64,000 bases of DNA, taken from the NCBI RefSeq assembly GCF_900107375.1, contig NZ_FNPT01000003.1:1-64000 (forward strand), read 5' to 3'. The notes below the pieces were generated by a model that had not been told where the DNA came from, made no database searches, and saw only the letters and a list, made by a program, of their open reading frames with translations. Made by a program: the position numbers and the translations under genes. Origin of the DNA: Lysobacter sp. yr284. GTDB taxonomy: Bacteria; Pseudomonadota; Gammaproteobacteria; Xanthomonadales; Xanthomonadaceae. Below, in pieces: positions 42,546 through 51,203 of this stretch (position 1 is its first letter; every line of letters begins with the position of its first letter).

Positions 42546-44966
42546 ATGAAACGCCTCTTCGCCCACAGCCGCACCCTCGCCAAGCTGACCCGCGCGCGCC
42601 TGCCGCTGGCCCTGTTCGGCCTGGTCGGCGCCGCGATCGGCCTGGCCCCGGCCGCCAACGCGGCCGAGGCCGCGCCGGCGGCGCAGGCCGCCGCGCCCGA
42701 ACTGGTGCCGCTGCCCGCGCGCGTGCAATGGGGCGAGGGCGCGTTCGCGCTCGATGCGGCCACCACGATCTACGCCAACAACGCCGAAGCCCGCGCCGTC
42801 GCCCAACTGTTGCGCGAGGAGCTCGCCGCCACTCAGGACCTGCAACTGGCCCTGCGCAGCGGCGCGCCGAAGCCGCGCACGCACGAGGACGAACCCGCGC
42901 AGTACGTACAGTTCGTCGCCGAGCCGGCCGGCCGCGACGCCCAGGCCAACGAGCGCTACCGGCTCGACATCGGCCCGCGCGGCATCCGCGTGGCCGGCCC
43001 GCCGGCCGGCCTGTTCTACGGCTATCAGACCCTGCGCCAGCTGCTGCCGGCCGCGCGCAGCGAGGCGCCGCTGCGGCTGCGCGCGCTCAGCGTCGAGGAC
43101 GCGCCGCGCTTCGGTTACCGCGGCATGCACCTGGACGTCGGCCGGCATGTGTTCCCGCTGGACTTCATCAAGCGTTATCTCGACCAGATGGCGCGCTACA
43201 AGCTCAACACCTTCCACTGGCACCTCACCGACGACCAGGGCTGGCGCCTGGAGATCAAGCGCTATCCCAAGCTCATCAGCGTCGGGGCCAGGCGCAAGGA
43301 AACCGTGGTCGGCCGCAACATCGATCCCTATGTGGGCGACGGCACGCCCTACGGCGGCTTCTACACCCAGGAGCAGGCGCGCGAGATCGTGGCGTACGCG
43401 CGCGCGCGCCACATCACCGTGATCCCGGAAATCGAGATGCCCGGCCACGCGCTGGCGGCGCTGGCGGCGTATCCGGAACTGGGCTGCACGCCGGGCCCGT
43501 TCGAGGTCGGCACCAACTGGGGCGTGTACGACGACATCTTTTGCCCGAAGGATGCGACCTTCAAGTTCCTGGAGAACGTGCTCGACGAAGTGGTCGCGAT
43601 CTTCCCGGCGCCGTACGTGCACATCGGCGGCGACGAGGCGCCCAAGACCCGCTGGAAGGCCAGCGCCGACGCACAGGCGGTGATCCGCCGCGAAGGGCTG
43701 AAGGACGAGCACGAACTGCAGAGCTACTTCATCCGCCGCATGGAGAGGTTCCTGCACACCCGCGGCAAGCGCATCATCGGCTGGGACGAGATCCTCGAAG
43801 GCGGGCTGGCGCCGGACGCGACGGTGATGTCCTGGCGCGGCGAAGCCGGCGGGATAGCGGCGGCGCAGCAGGGCCACGATGTGATCATGACCCCGACCCA
43901 GTGCTGCTACTTCGACTACGGCCAGGGCCCGGCCGAGCAGGAGCCGTGGGGCCTGGGCGGCGAGCTGAGCCTGGACAAGGTCTACGCCTACGATCCGGTG
44001 CCGGCGGCGCTGGACGCGGCGCAGGCGCGCCACGTGCTCGGCGTGCAGGCCAACCTGTGGACCGAATACCTCAAGACCCCGGCCATGGCCGAGTACATGG
44101 CGTTCCCGCGCCTGCTGGCGCTGGCCGAGGTGGCGTGGACGCCGCAGGCGCAGCGCGCCTGGCCGGACTTCCAGCGCCGCCTGCGCGGCCAGTTCGCGCA
44201 CCTGGACCGCGACCGCGTCGGCTACCGCATTCCCGCGCCGCAGGGGCTGGAGGATGCGTTGCTGATCCAGCAGGGCCGCGAGCGCCGTCATCGCCATGCC
44301 GTGACGCTGGCGCCGGCGGTGCCGGGCGCGACGATCCGCTACACCCTCGACGGCAGCGACCCGGGCGACGCCTCGCCGCTGTACGCCGCGCCGATCGAGC
44401 TGAGCCTGGAACTGGACAAGCCGGTGCAGCTGCGCACCGTCACCGTGCTCGCCGACGGCCGCCGCAGTGGGGTGCAGGCCGCCACCCTGCGTTATCGCAG
44501 TTATCTGCCGGCGACCGCCACGCCGGCGCGCACCGCCGCCGGCTGGAGCTATCGCGTGTACGAAGGCCTGTTCGCCAACCTCGACGAGTTCGCCGCCGCG
44601 CACAAGCATCCGGCAGCGCAAGGCGCGGCCGACTCGCTGGCGCTGGAGCGCTTCGGCCGGCGCAGCCGCTTCGGCGTGCGTTTCCACGGCTATGTGCGGG
44701 TGCCGGCCGACGGCGCCTACCGCTTCGCGTTGCAGGGCGACGACCGCTCGGCGCTGTACGTGGACGGCGAGGCGGCGATCCGCAACGACAGCCACGACCG
44801 CAGCGTCGAGGCCGCGGTGCCGCTGCGCGCCGGCTGGCACCGCCTGCGCCTGGACTGGTACCAGCGCGAAGGCGGCATGAGCCTGGACCTGCGCATGGCC
44901 GCGCCGGACGGCGAGGGCGGCCACGGCCCATGGAAGACCCTGGACGCGAGCGAGGTGGCGCATTGA
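42546..44966 (+). CDS. GH20 beta-N-acetylhexosaminidase with C-terminal PA14 domain
   Basis: An 806-residue exported enzyme. After the signal (..AANAAEA) comes the GH20b domain, then the catalytic barrel with YRGMHLDVGRHVF, FHWHLTDDQGWRLEIK and HIGGDEAPK, where D363 and E364 are the substrate-assisted catalytic pair. A chitobiase-type C-terminal domain (TIRYTLDGSDPGDASPLY) follows, and a PA14 carbohydrate-binding domain (YRVYEGLFANLDEF..GVRFHGYVRVPADGAYRF..) closes the protein. It removes terminal beta-GlcNAc from complex glycans or chitooligosaccharides. No obvious ribosome site lies immediately upstream; GAAGG at 42530-42534 may serve. It is followed by the second receptor. Confidence 0.93.
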   Translation: MKRLFAHSRTLAKLTRARLPLALFGLVGAAIGLAPAANAAEAAPAAQAAAPELVPLPARVQWGEGAFALDAATTIYANNAEARAVAQLLREELAATQDLQLALRSGAPKPRTHEDEPAQYVQFVAEPAGRDAQANERYRLDIGPRGIRVAGPPAGLFYGYQTLRQLLPAARSEAPLRLRALSVEDAPRFGYRGMHLDVGRHVFPLDFIKRYLDQMARYKLNTFHWHLTDDQGWRLEIKRYPKLISVGARRKETVVGRNIDPYVGDGTPYGGFYTQEQAREIVAYARARHITVIPEIEMPGHALAALAAYPELGCTPGPFEVGTNWGVYDDIFCPKDATFKFLENVLDEVVAIFPAPYVHIGGDEAPKTRWKASADAQAVIRREGLKDEHELQSYFIRRMERFLHTRGKRIIGWDEILEGGLAPDATVMSWRGEAGGIAAAQQGHDVIMTPTQCCYFDYGQGPAEQEPWGLGGELSLDKVYAYDPVPAALDAAQARHVLGVQANLWTEYLKTPAMAEYMAFPRLLALAEVAWTPQAQRAWPDFQRRLRGQFAHLDRDRVGYRIPAPQGLEDALLIQQGRERRHRHAVTLAPAVPGATIRYTLDGSDPGDASPLYAAPIELSLELDKPVQLRTVTVLADGRRSGVQAATLRYRSYLPATATPARTAAGWSYRVYEGLFANLDEFAAAHKHPAAQGAADSLALERFGRRSRFGVRFHGYVRVPADGAYRFALQGDDRSALYVDGEAAIRNDSHDRSVEAAVPLRAGWHRLRLDWYQREGGMSLDLRMAAPDGEGGHGPWKTLDASEVAH

Positions 44967-45016
44967 GCGCCGCCCGCGCGCGCGGCCGCCGACGATGTCG
45001 CCGCGGTATTTTTTTG

Positions 45017-45046
45017 TTGCCGATTTAGATCGATCCAAAATATAAA
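45017..45046 (+). promoter_or_regulatory. Promoter and operator before the second TonB receptor
   Basis: TTGCCG (45017-45022) and TATAAA (45041-45046) are spaced 18 bases apart. The near-palindrome TTTAGATCGATCCAAA (45024-45039; TTTAGATC against TTTGGATC, one mismatch) occupies the spacer, so a bound repressor would block polymerase. A run of seven T residues just upstream (45009-45015) could end the GH20 transcript, but its hairpin is weak. Confidence 0.65.
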
Positions 45047-45154
45047 GCACGCCATCACGCACAACAAAACCCGCAGCGCCGCTCGAACGGCCCGCGACCA
45101 CCACAAGAACGCAAACCTTGGCCGTCGATCCGGCCGCGATTGGGAGGGGTAGCC

Positions 45155-48037
45155 ATGACTCAACGACACGACCGCACGCCGCAGGGCCTCGCACCGCAAG
45201 CCGCCGCCGCGCGCGCGCGCCGCAACGCGCTCAGCGCGGCGCTGCTGGCGGCGCTGTACCTGCCGCTGGCCGCGCAGGCGCAGGACGCCGCGCCGGCCGG
45301 CGAGACCAAGAACATCGACAAGATCACCGTGACCGGTTCGCGCATCAAGCGCGCCGAGATCGAAGGCCCGGCGCCGGTCACCGTGATCACCACCGAGCAG
45401 ATCAAGCGCGAAGGCTTCGCCAACGTATACGAGGCGCTGAGCTCGCTGACCGAGGTCACCGGCTCGGTCCAGGCCGACGTCAACAAGGGCCCCACGCCGA
45501 ACGCCAGCCCGCTGAACCTGCGCAACCTCGGCCCCGGCCGCACCCTGCTGCTGATCGACGGCCGCCGCGTCGCCGATTACCCGCTGCCGTACGAGGGCCG
45601 CGGCAACTTCGCCAACTTCAACAACATCCCGATGTCGGCGGTGGAGCGGATCGAAGTGCTGGCCAGCGGCGGCTCGGCGATCTACGGCTCCGACGCGATG
45701 GCCGGCGTGATCAACATCATCATGAAGAAGAACTTCAACGGCGACGAGGTGCGGATCAAGGGCGGCACCACCACCCGCGGCGGCGGCGATTCCTACGACC
45801 TGTCGTGGACCGGCGGGCGCACCGGCGAGAAGTGGAGCGCGACCTACGGCGTGCAGTTCAGCGGCCGCGAGACCATCTTCGCCGGCCAGCGCGGTTTCCT
45901 GGCCTCCGACCTGGAACCCGCGGCGACGGTCAAGCCGCTGGTCAACGACCCGTGGCCGTGGGTGTGGGGCGTGGAGTTGATCGACACCGCGTCCAAGCGT
46001 CGCGTCACCCCGCCGGCCGGCGCCTGCGACCGCTTCCAGGACCTGCCGCTGCACAACTTCCTCGGCAACGACGGCAACGCGCCCGAGTTCCCCGGCTACA
46101 GCTGCTCGCAGTCTCGCGGCAACTCGCTGTGGAGCCTGCGCAACGGTTCGGACAACCGTTCCGGCTTCGGCAACTTCAGCTACGACTTCGACAACGGCAT
46201 GCAGGCCTGGGTCAGCGCCTCGGTCTGGGACAGCACCGGCGAATCGCGCCAGGACGAAGCGCTGCGCTTCGAACTCAACCGCGGCGGCGCGTTCTACGAC
46301 CAGACCACCGGCCGCAGCTACCAGGCGCGCCGCGCCTTCACCGTGCCCGAAGCCGGCAGCCGCGATCCGTTCCTGTTCGAGACCAAGGAGCGCTCGTGGG
46401 ACCTGGCCGCCGGCCTGCGCGGCCGCTTCGGCGAGCGCTTCAACTGGGACGCCATGGTCGGCCGCACCGAGTACACGGTCGACTTCAGCTTCCCGGGCAT
46501 GCTGCAGGGCGCGGTCGACAGCTATTTCCTCGGGCCGCAGCTGGGCACCAACAACGGCCTGCCGGTGTACGCGCTGGACCAGAACAAGTTCTGGAACCCG
46601 ATGACGCCGGAGACCTTCCGCCAGCTCACCACCCGCGGCAAGAGCAGCGCCGAGTCGTGGATGAACCAGGCCCAGTTCTCGGTCAACGGCGACCTGTTCG
46701 AGCTGCCGGCCGGCCCGGTCGGCTTCGCCGGCGTGATCGAGGCCGGCTCGCAGGGCTACCGGCTCACCCCCGACCCGCTGACCTTCGGCGCCAACAAGCT
46801 CTACGACCAGCCCGGCGGCACCAACCAGGGCGGCGGCGACCGCAAGCGCTACGCGGTCGGCGTCGAATTCAAGGTGCCGGTGTTCAAGACCCTGGACGTG
46901 ACCGGCGCCGGCCGCTTCGACCGCTACGACGACGACGCGCGCAAGGAAAGCAACTTCACCTGGAACGCCGGCATCGAGTGGCGCCCGATCGAAAGCCTGC
47001 TGGTGCGCGGCGCCTACAACACCACCTTCCGCGCGCCGGACATGCATTACCTGTTCGCCACCAGCGGCACCGGCACCCAGGAAGACACCGACGTGTCGAC
47101 CTGCATCAACCGCGGCCTCGGCCCGGATTGCAGCACGCAGGCGCTGTACTACCGCCACAACATCGCCCGCACCGGCAACCTCAAGCTGGAAAGCGAGACC
47201 GGCAAGTCGTGGAGCGCCGGGCTGGTGTGGGACGCGGCCGAGAACCTGTCGTTCAGCGCCGACTACTGGCGCATGACCATCGACAACCAGGTCCGCGATT
47301 TCGACATCGCCGACATCCTCGACCTGGAAAGCCAGTGCCGCAACGGCCGCACCCGCCGCGCCAGCGACCGCATGCAGGTCACTCCGGGCTCGTCGACGTG
47401 TTCGGACATCGTCTCGCGGGTGACCCGCAGCGCGCCGGGCACCAACTCCTTCGGCGTGGCCGACCCGAACTATCCGATCGGGCAGGTGGTGTCGGTGTTC
47501 AGCGGCCCGATCAACATCGCCTACCGCGAAGTGGCCGGCGTGGACTTCACCGCGCGCTACAAGATTCCGGCGACCCGCTACGGCGATTTCAGCTTCCAGT
47601 TCAACTACACCAACCAGCTCAAGAACGACGAGCAGCGCGACCCGGGTTCGCCGATGCAGGAGAACCGCGACAAGGAAGTGCGCACCTTCGCCCGCGCCAG
47701 CGCCAGCTGGAGCCGCGGCCCGTGGAACGCGACCCTGTTCGCCAACCGCGTCGGCCACGTCAACGGCGACGGCTACAACGAATGCGCGCCGATCCTGCCG
47801 GGCCAGACCGACACCAGCTGCCACATGGTCGGCAAGCTCAAGGCGCCGGTGTACTTCAACCTGACCGCGGGCTACCAGCTGACCGAGCAGGCGCGGGTCA
47901 ACCTGTACGTCGACAACCTGCTCGACGAAGCGGACTACAAGGACCCGTACAAGAAGTTCTTCGCCTACGCCAACGAGCGCGTGTTCACCCGCGTGGGTCG
48001 TGAAATCTCGGCCGAATTCGTTTACAAGTTCGACTGA
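45155..48037 (+). CDS. TonB-dependent receptor, second copy of the glycan-utilisation locus
   Basis: A 960-residue receptor closely related to the one at 36852. The signal ends near ..LPLAAQAQD; the plug starts KITVTGSRIKRAEIEGPAP and has SPLNLRNLGPGRTLLLIDGRR and GSDAMAGVINIIM. The barrel ends GREISAEFVYKFD. An ATG at 45155 lies 6 bases after GGGAGGGG; the TTG at 45140 in frame would run through that site and is unlikely. Both receptors share operator boxes, so they are likely co-regulated but may take up different glycans. The hairpin at 48230 probably ends its message, although GH2 starts soon after. Confidence 0.92.
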   Translation: MTQRHDRTPQGLAPQAAAARARRNALSAALLAALYLPLAAQAQDAAPAGETKNIDKITVTGSRIKRAEIEGPAPVTVITTEQIKREGFANVYEALSSLTEVTGSVQADVNKGPTPNASPLNLRNLGPGRTLLLIDGRRVADYPLPYEGRGNFANFNNIPMSAVERIEVLASGGSAIYGSDAMAGVINIIMKKNFNGDEVRIKGGTTTRGGGDSYDLSWTGGRTGEKWSATYGVQFSGRETIFAGQRGFLASDLEPAATVKPLVNDPWPWVWGVELIDTASKRRVTPPAGACDRFQDLPLHNFLGNDGNAPEFPGYSCSQSRGNSLWSLRNGSDNRSGFGNFSYDFDNGMQAWVSASVWDSTGESRQDEALRFELNRGGAFYDQTTGRSYQARRAFTVPEAGSRDPFLFETKERSWDLAAGLRGRFGERFNWDAMVGRTEYTVDFSFPGMLQGAVDSYFLGPQLGTNNGLPVYALDQNKFWNPMTPETFRQLTTRGKSSAESWMNQAQFSVNGDLFELPAGPVGFAGVIEAGSQGYRLTPDPLTFGANKLYDQPGGTNQGGGDRKRYAVGVEFKVPVFKTLDVTGAGRFDRYDDDARKESNFTWNAGIEWRPIESLLVRGAYNTTFRAPDMHYLFATSGTGTQEDTDVSTCINRGLGPDCSTQALYYRHNIARTGNLKLESETGKSWSAGLVWDAAENLSFSADYWRMTIDNQVRDFDIADILDLESQCRNGRTRRASDRMQVTPGSSTCSDIVSRVTRSAPGTNSFGVADPNYPIGQVVSVFSGPINIAYREVAGVDFTARYKIPATRYGDFSFQFNYTNQLKNDEQRDPGSPMQENRDKEVRTFARASASWSRGPWNATLFANRVGHVNGDGYNECAPILPGQTDTSCHMVGKLKAPVYFNLTAGYQLTEQARVNLYVDNLLDEADYKDPYKKFFAYANERVFTRVGREISAEFVYKFD

Positions 48038-48229
48038 TCGCGTTTCGTACCGAATCGGACGCGCGGGCCGCCCGGGCCCGCGCGGACGGCAGCACCCCGC
48101 GGCCGGGCCGGCGCGCATCTGCTCCAGTGATGCGCTCCGGCGTGGCGGCGGACCTCCCGGGCAAGGCGGTGTAAACCCTCGCGGCCACCCTCGGAATGCG
48201 TGCCGCGAGGTCTTGTCCGGACCTCGGAG

Positions 48230-48261
48230 CGGGAGCGCGGGAAGCGCGCTCCCGTTTTTTT
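48230..48261 (+). terminator. Rho-independent terminator after the second TonB receptor
   Basis: CGGGAGCGCGG (48230-48240) and GCGCGCTCCCG (48244-48254) pair in 10 of 11 positions with a 3-base loop, followed by seven T residues to 48261. The 318-base gap 48038-48355 holds no gene; about 95 bases remain between this terminator and the beta-mannosidase ATG, room for a promoter. Confidence 0.85.
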
Positions 48262-48355
48262 CCGCGCCGCCGCGCGCGGCCGGACCCAGCCGCCGACGAT
48301 TTCCTCCCGGGCCGCGTAAGCGCCGGCCCGCGATCCGACTCCGACAGGTGACCCC

Positions 48356-51001
48356 ATGCCCCAGACCGCACGGCCTCCGTCCTCCTGGCGCCTGCTCGCC
48401 GCCTTCGCCGCGCTGCTGTTCGCCGCCGCGGCCCAGGCCGCGCCGCTGTCCAGCCGCGACCTGCACCAAGGCTGGCAGTTCCGCCTGCAACCGGGCGACC
48501 CGCAAGCCGCCGCGCACCGCGCGGCGACCCAGTGGCGCGGCGCGCAGGTGCCCGGTCACGTCCACACCGACCTGCTCGCCGCGGGCCTGATCGCCGACCC
48601 CTACGTCGGCGCGCCGGAAGCGCAGCTGCAATGGATCGGCCTGGCCGGCTGGGAGTACCGCACCACCTTCGACGTCGATGCGGCCACCCTCGCGCGCGCG
48701 CGCAACGAACTGGTGTTCGACGGCCTGGACACCTTCGCCACCGTCACCCTCAACGGCCGCGAACTGCTGCGCGCCGACAATTCCTTCCGCACCTGGCGGT
48801 TGCCGGTCGACGGCCGCCTGCGCGAGCGCGGCAACGAACTGCGGGTGAGCTTCGAATCGCCGATCCGCAAGCTGCTGCCGCGGGTGTCGGCGATGCCGAA
48901 CAAGATCGCCGGCAACTACCCCTCGCCGTACGGCGACGAGCCCAAGGACGCGATGACCGGCAACTTCGCGCGCAAGCCCGGCTACCACTACGGCTGGGAC
49001 TGGGGCCCGCGCTACGTCAGCGCCGGCATCTGGCGCGGCGTGCGCCTGGAAAGCTGGGACCGCCTGCGCATCGCCGACCTGCACGTGCGGCCGCACGCGG
49101 TCGGCCGCGAGCGCGCGCAGGGCGAGGTGGTGCTGGAGATCGACAGCGTCGATGCCGGCAGCGCCGCGATCGACGTCGAATACGTCGGCCCCGACGGCGC
49201 GCCGACCACGCTGCGCCAGCCGGCGCGGCTGCGCGCCGGCCGCAACACGGTCTCGCTGCCGCTGACGATCGAGCGCCCGCGCCTGTGGTATCCGGTCGGC
49301 TACGGCGAGCAGGCGCTGTACACCTTCAAGGCCCGCATCGAAGACGCCGACGGCGTGCAGGCCCAGGCCCAGCGCCGCACCGGCCTGCGCCGGGTCGAGC
49401 TCAAGCGCGAGAAGGACGCCACGGGGCAGGGCTTCGCCTTCGTGGTCAACGGCATCGAGGTGTTCGCCAAGGGCGCCAACGCGATCCCGTTCGACGCGTT
49501 CCCGGCGCGGGTCACCCGCGAGCGCCTGCGCCGCGACCTGCAGTCCGCGCGCGACGCCAACATGAACATGATCCGCAATTGGGGCGGCGGCTATTACGAG
49601 TCCGACGATTTCTTCGAGCTCGCCGACGAACTCGGGCTGATGGTGTGGCAGGACTTCATGTTCGGCGGCGGCATGCCGCCGGGCTTCGATCCGGCGTTCC
49701 GCGCCAACGTCGTCGCCGAGGCGCGCGACAACGTGCGCCGGCTGCGCAACCACCCCAGCATCGTGCTGTGGTGCGGCAACAACGAGGAAGAGACCGCCTG
49801 GAAGGACTGGGGCCACGGCAAGACGCTCAAGCAAGCCGACCCGCAGTTCGCCGAGCAGGTCTGGAACGGCTACGTCGCCCTGTTCGGCAAGGACCTGCGC
49901 GAAGTCGTCGCCCAGGACGGCGCCGGCGTGCCGTACTGGTCGAGCTCGCCGAGCAACGACCTGGCCGAGAAGGCCAACGATTCCAACAACGGCGACAAGC
50001 ACTACTGGGACGTGTGGGGCGGCCCGGCGCTGCCGGCCACGGCCTACCTCGACGAGACCCCGCGCTTCATGTCCGAGTACGGTCTGCAGGGCTGGCCGTC
50101 GCTGCGCACGATCGGCGCGTTCGCCAAGCCCGAAGAACAGGGCATCGACACGCCGGTGATCCGCGCCCACCAGAAGTTCCTCGCCGGCGACGGCAACACC
50201 CGCCTGCTCAAGTACGTGCGCGGCGAGTACGGCGAGCCGCGCGACTTCGCCGACTTCGTCTACCTCAGCCAGCAGGTCCAGGCCGAGGGCATCGAACTGG
50301 CCGCGCTGCACCACCGCGCCTCGCGCCCGCGCACGATGGGTTCGCTGTACTGGCAGTTGAACGATGTCTGGCCGGGCGCGTCCTGGGCCAGCCTGGATTA
50401 CTTCGGCCGCTGGAAGCCGCTGCATTTCCACGCCAAGCGGTTCTTCGCCGAGCTGGCGATCGCGCCGCTGCGGCGGCCGGGCAAGGCCGAGACCGAGCTG
50501 AGCCTGATCTCGGACCGGCAGCAGCCGGTGCGCGGCGAATGGCGGCTGCGGGTGATCGACTTCGACGGCACGTTGCGCCACGAACAGCGCGAGAACGCGA
50601 CCCTGGCGCCGCTGAGCGCCACCCGCGCCGGCCGCTGGAGCGACGCCGAACTGCTGCGCGGCGCCGATCCCGCGCGCACCGCGGCGGTGTTCGAGCTGCT
50701 CGTCGACGGCCGCGCGGTCTCGCGCAACGTGGTGTATTTCGCCGAGTCCAGGCATCTGGCCTGGCAGGACCCGAAGCTGAGCGCGACGCTGCGCCGCGAC
50801 GGCGCCGGCTACGCGCTCGAGCTGCACGCCGATGCGCTGGCGCGGGCGGTGTGGATCGACTTCGGCGACCATGATGTCGCGCTGGACGACAACGCGCTGA
50901 CGCTGTTGCCGGGCGAGACGGTGCGGATCGCGCTGAAGTCGGCGGCGGACCTGGACGCGCTGCAGCGCGCCCTCACCCTGCGGTCGTTGTACCGCCGCTG
51001 A
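48356..51001 (+). CDS. GH2 beta-mannosidase
   Basis: An 881-residue exported GH2 enzyme with a leader to about residue 29. Sugar-binding and Ig-like domains include WIGLAGWEYRTTFDVD, YHYGWDWGPRYVSAGIWRGV and MIRNWGGGYYESDDFF. The acid/base is the Glu in WCGNNEEE near residue 476 and the nucleophile the Glu in FMSEYGLQGWPS near 573. YGWDWGPR and the SEYG block are typical of beta-mannosidases rather than beta-galactosidases. It cleaves the core Man-beta-1,4-GlcNAc bond of N-glycans. Its own promoter may follow the terminator at 48230. About 120 bases after the stop, the VIT protein region starts. Confidence 0.92.
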   Translation: MPQTARPPSSWRLLAAFAALLFAAAAQAAPLSSRDLHQGWQFRLQPGDPQAAAHRAATQWRGAQVPGHVHTDLLAAGLIADPYVGAPEAQLQWIGLAGWEYRTTFDVDAATLARARNELVFDGLDTFATVTLNGRELLRADNSFRTWRLPVDGRLRERGNELRVSFESPIRKLLPRVSAMPNKIAGNYPSPYGDEPKDAMTGNFARKPGYHYGWDWGPRYVSAGIWRGVRLESWDRLRIADLHVRPHAVGRERAQGEVVLEIDSVDAGSAAIDVEYVGPDGAPTTLRQPARLRAGRNTVSLPLTIERPRLWYPVGYGEQALYTFKARIEDADGVQAQAQRRTGLRRVELKREKDATGQGFAFVVNGIEVFAKGANAIPFDAFPARVTRERLRRDLQSARDANMNMIRNWGGGYYESDDFFELADELGLMVWQDFMFGGGMPPGFDPAFRANVVAEARDNVRRLRNHPSIVLWCGNNEEETAWKDWGHGKTLKQADPQFAEQVWNGYVALFGKDLREVVAQDGAGVPYWSSSPSNDLAEKANDSNNGDKHYWDVWGGPALPATAYLDETPRFMSEYGLQGWPSLRTIGAFAKPEEQGIDTPVIRAHQKFLAGDGNTRLLKYVRGEYGEPRDFADFVYLSQQVQAEGIELAALHHRASRPRTMGSLYWQLNDVWPGASWASLDYFGRWKPLHFHAKRFFAELAIAPLRRPGKAETELSLISDRQQPVRGEWRLRVIDFDGTLRHEQRENATLAPLSATRAGRWSDAELLRGADPARTAAVFELLVDGRAVSRNVVYFAESRHLAWQDPKLSATLRRDGAGYALELHADALARAVWIDFGDHDVALDDNALTLLPGETVRIALKSAADLDALQRALTLRSLYRR

Positions 51002-51203
51002 GGCGGGCGGGGGCGGCGGCGCACCGGCGCCGCCGCGCTGCCGGCGCGGCATCGCAACGCCGCGGCGGCGCCGGCTGCGGCCGGCGCGGCGCCGGTATTG
51101 CGCGGCGCCCGGGTTTGCTCCGATGCTGGACGAAGGACCGGCTGACCCCATCGCGCCACGCTGCGCGTTGACAGCCCCATCGCCCACTACAAGGACGCAC
51201 CCG

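Noticed and set aside
44717-51187. A 2156-codon open frame on the minus strand opposite the GH20, TonB and GH2 genes
   Set aside because: In ~70% GC DNA the antisense frame of a strongly biased gene rarely meets stops. Its translation is repetitive and has no domain, and the plus-strand genes explain the region fully.
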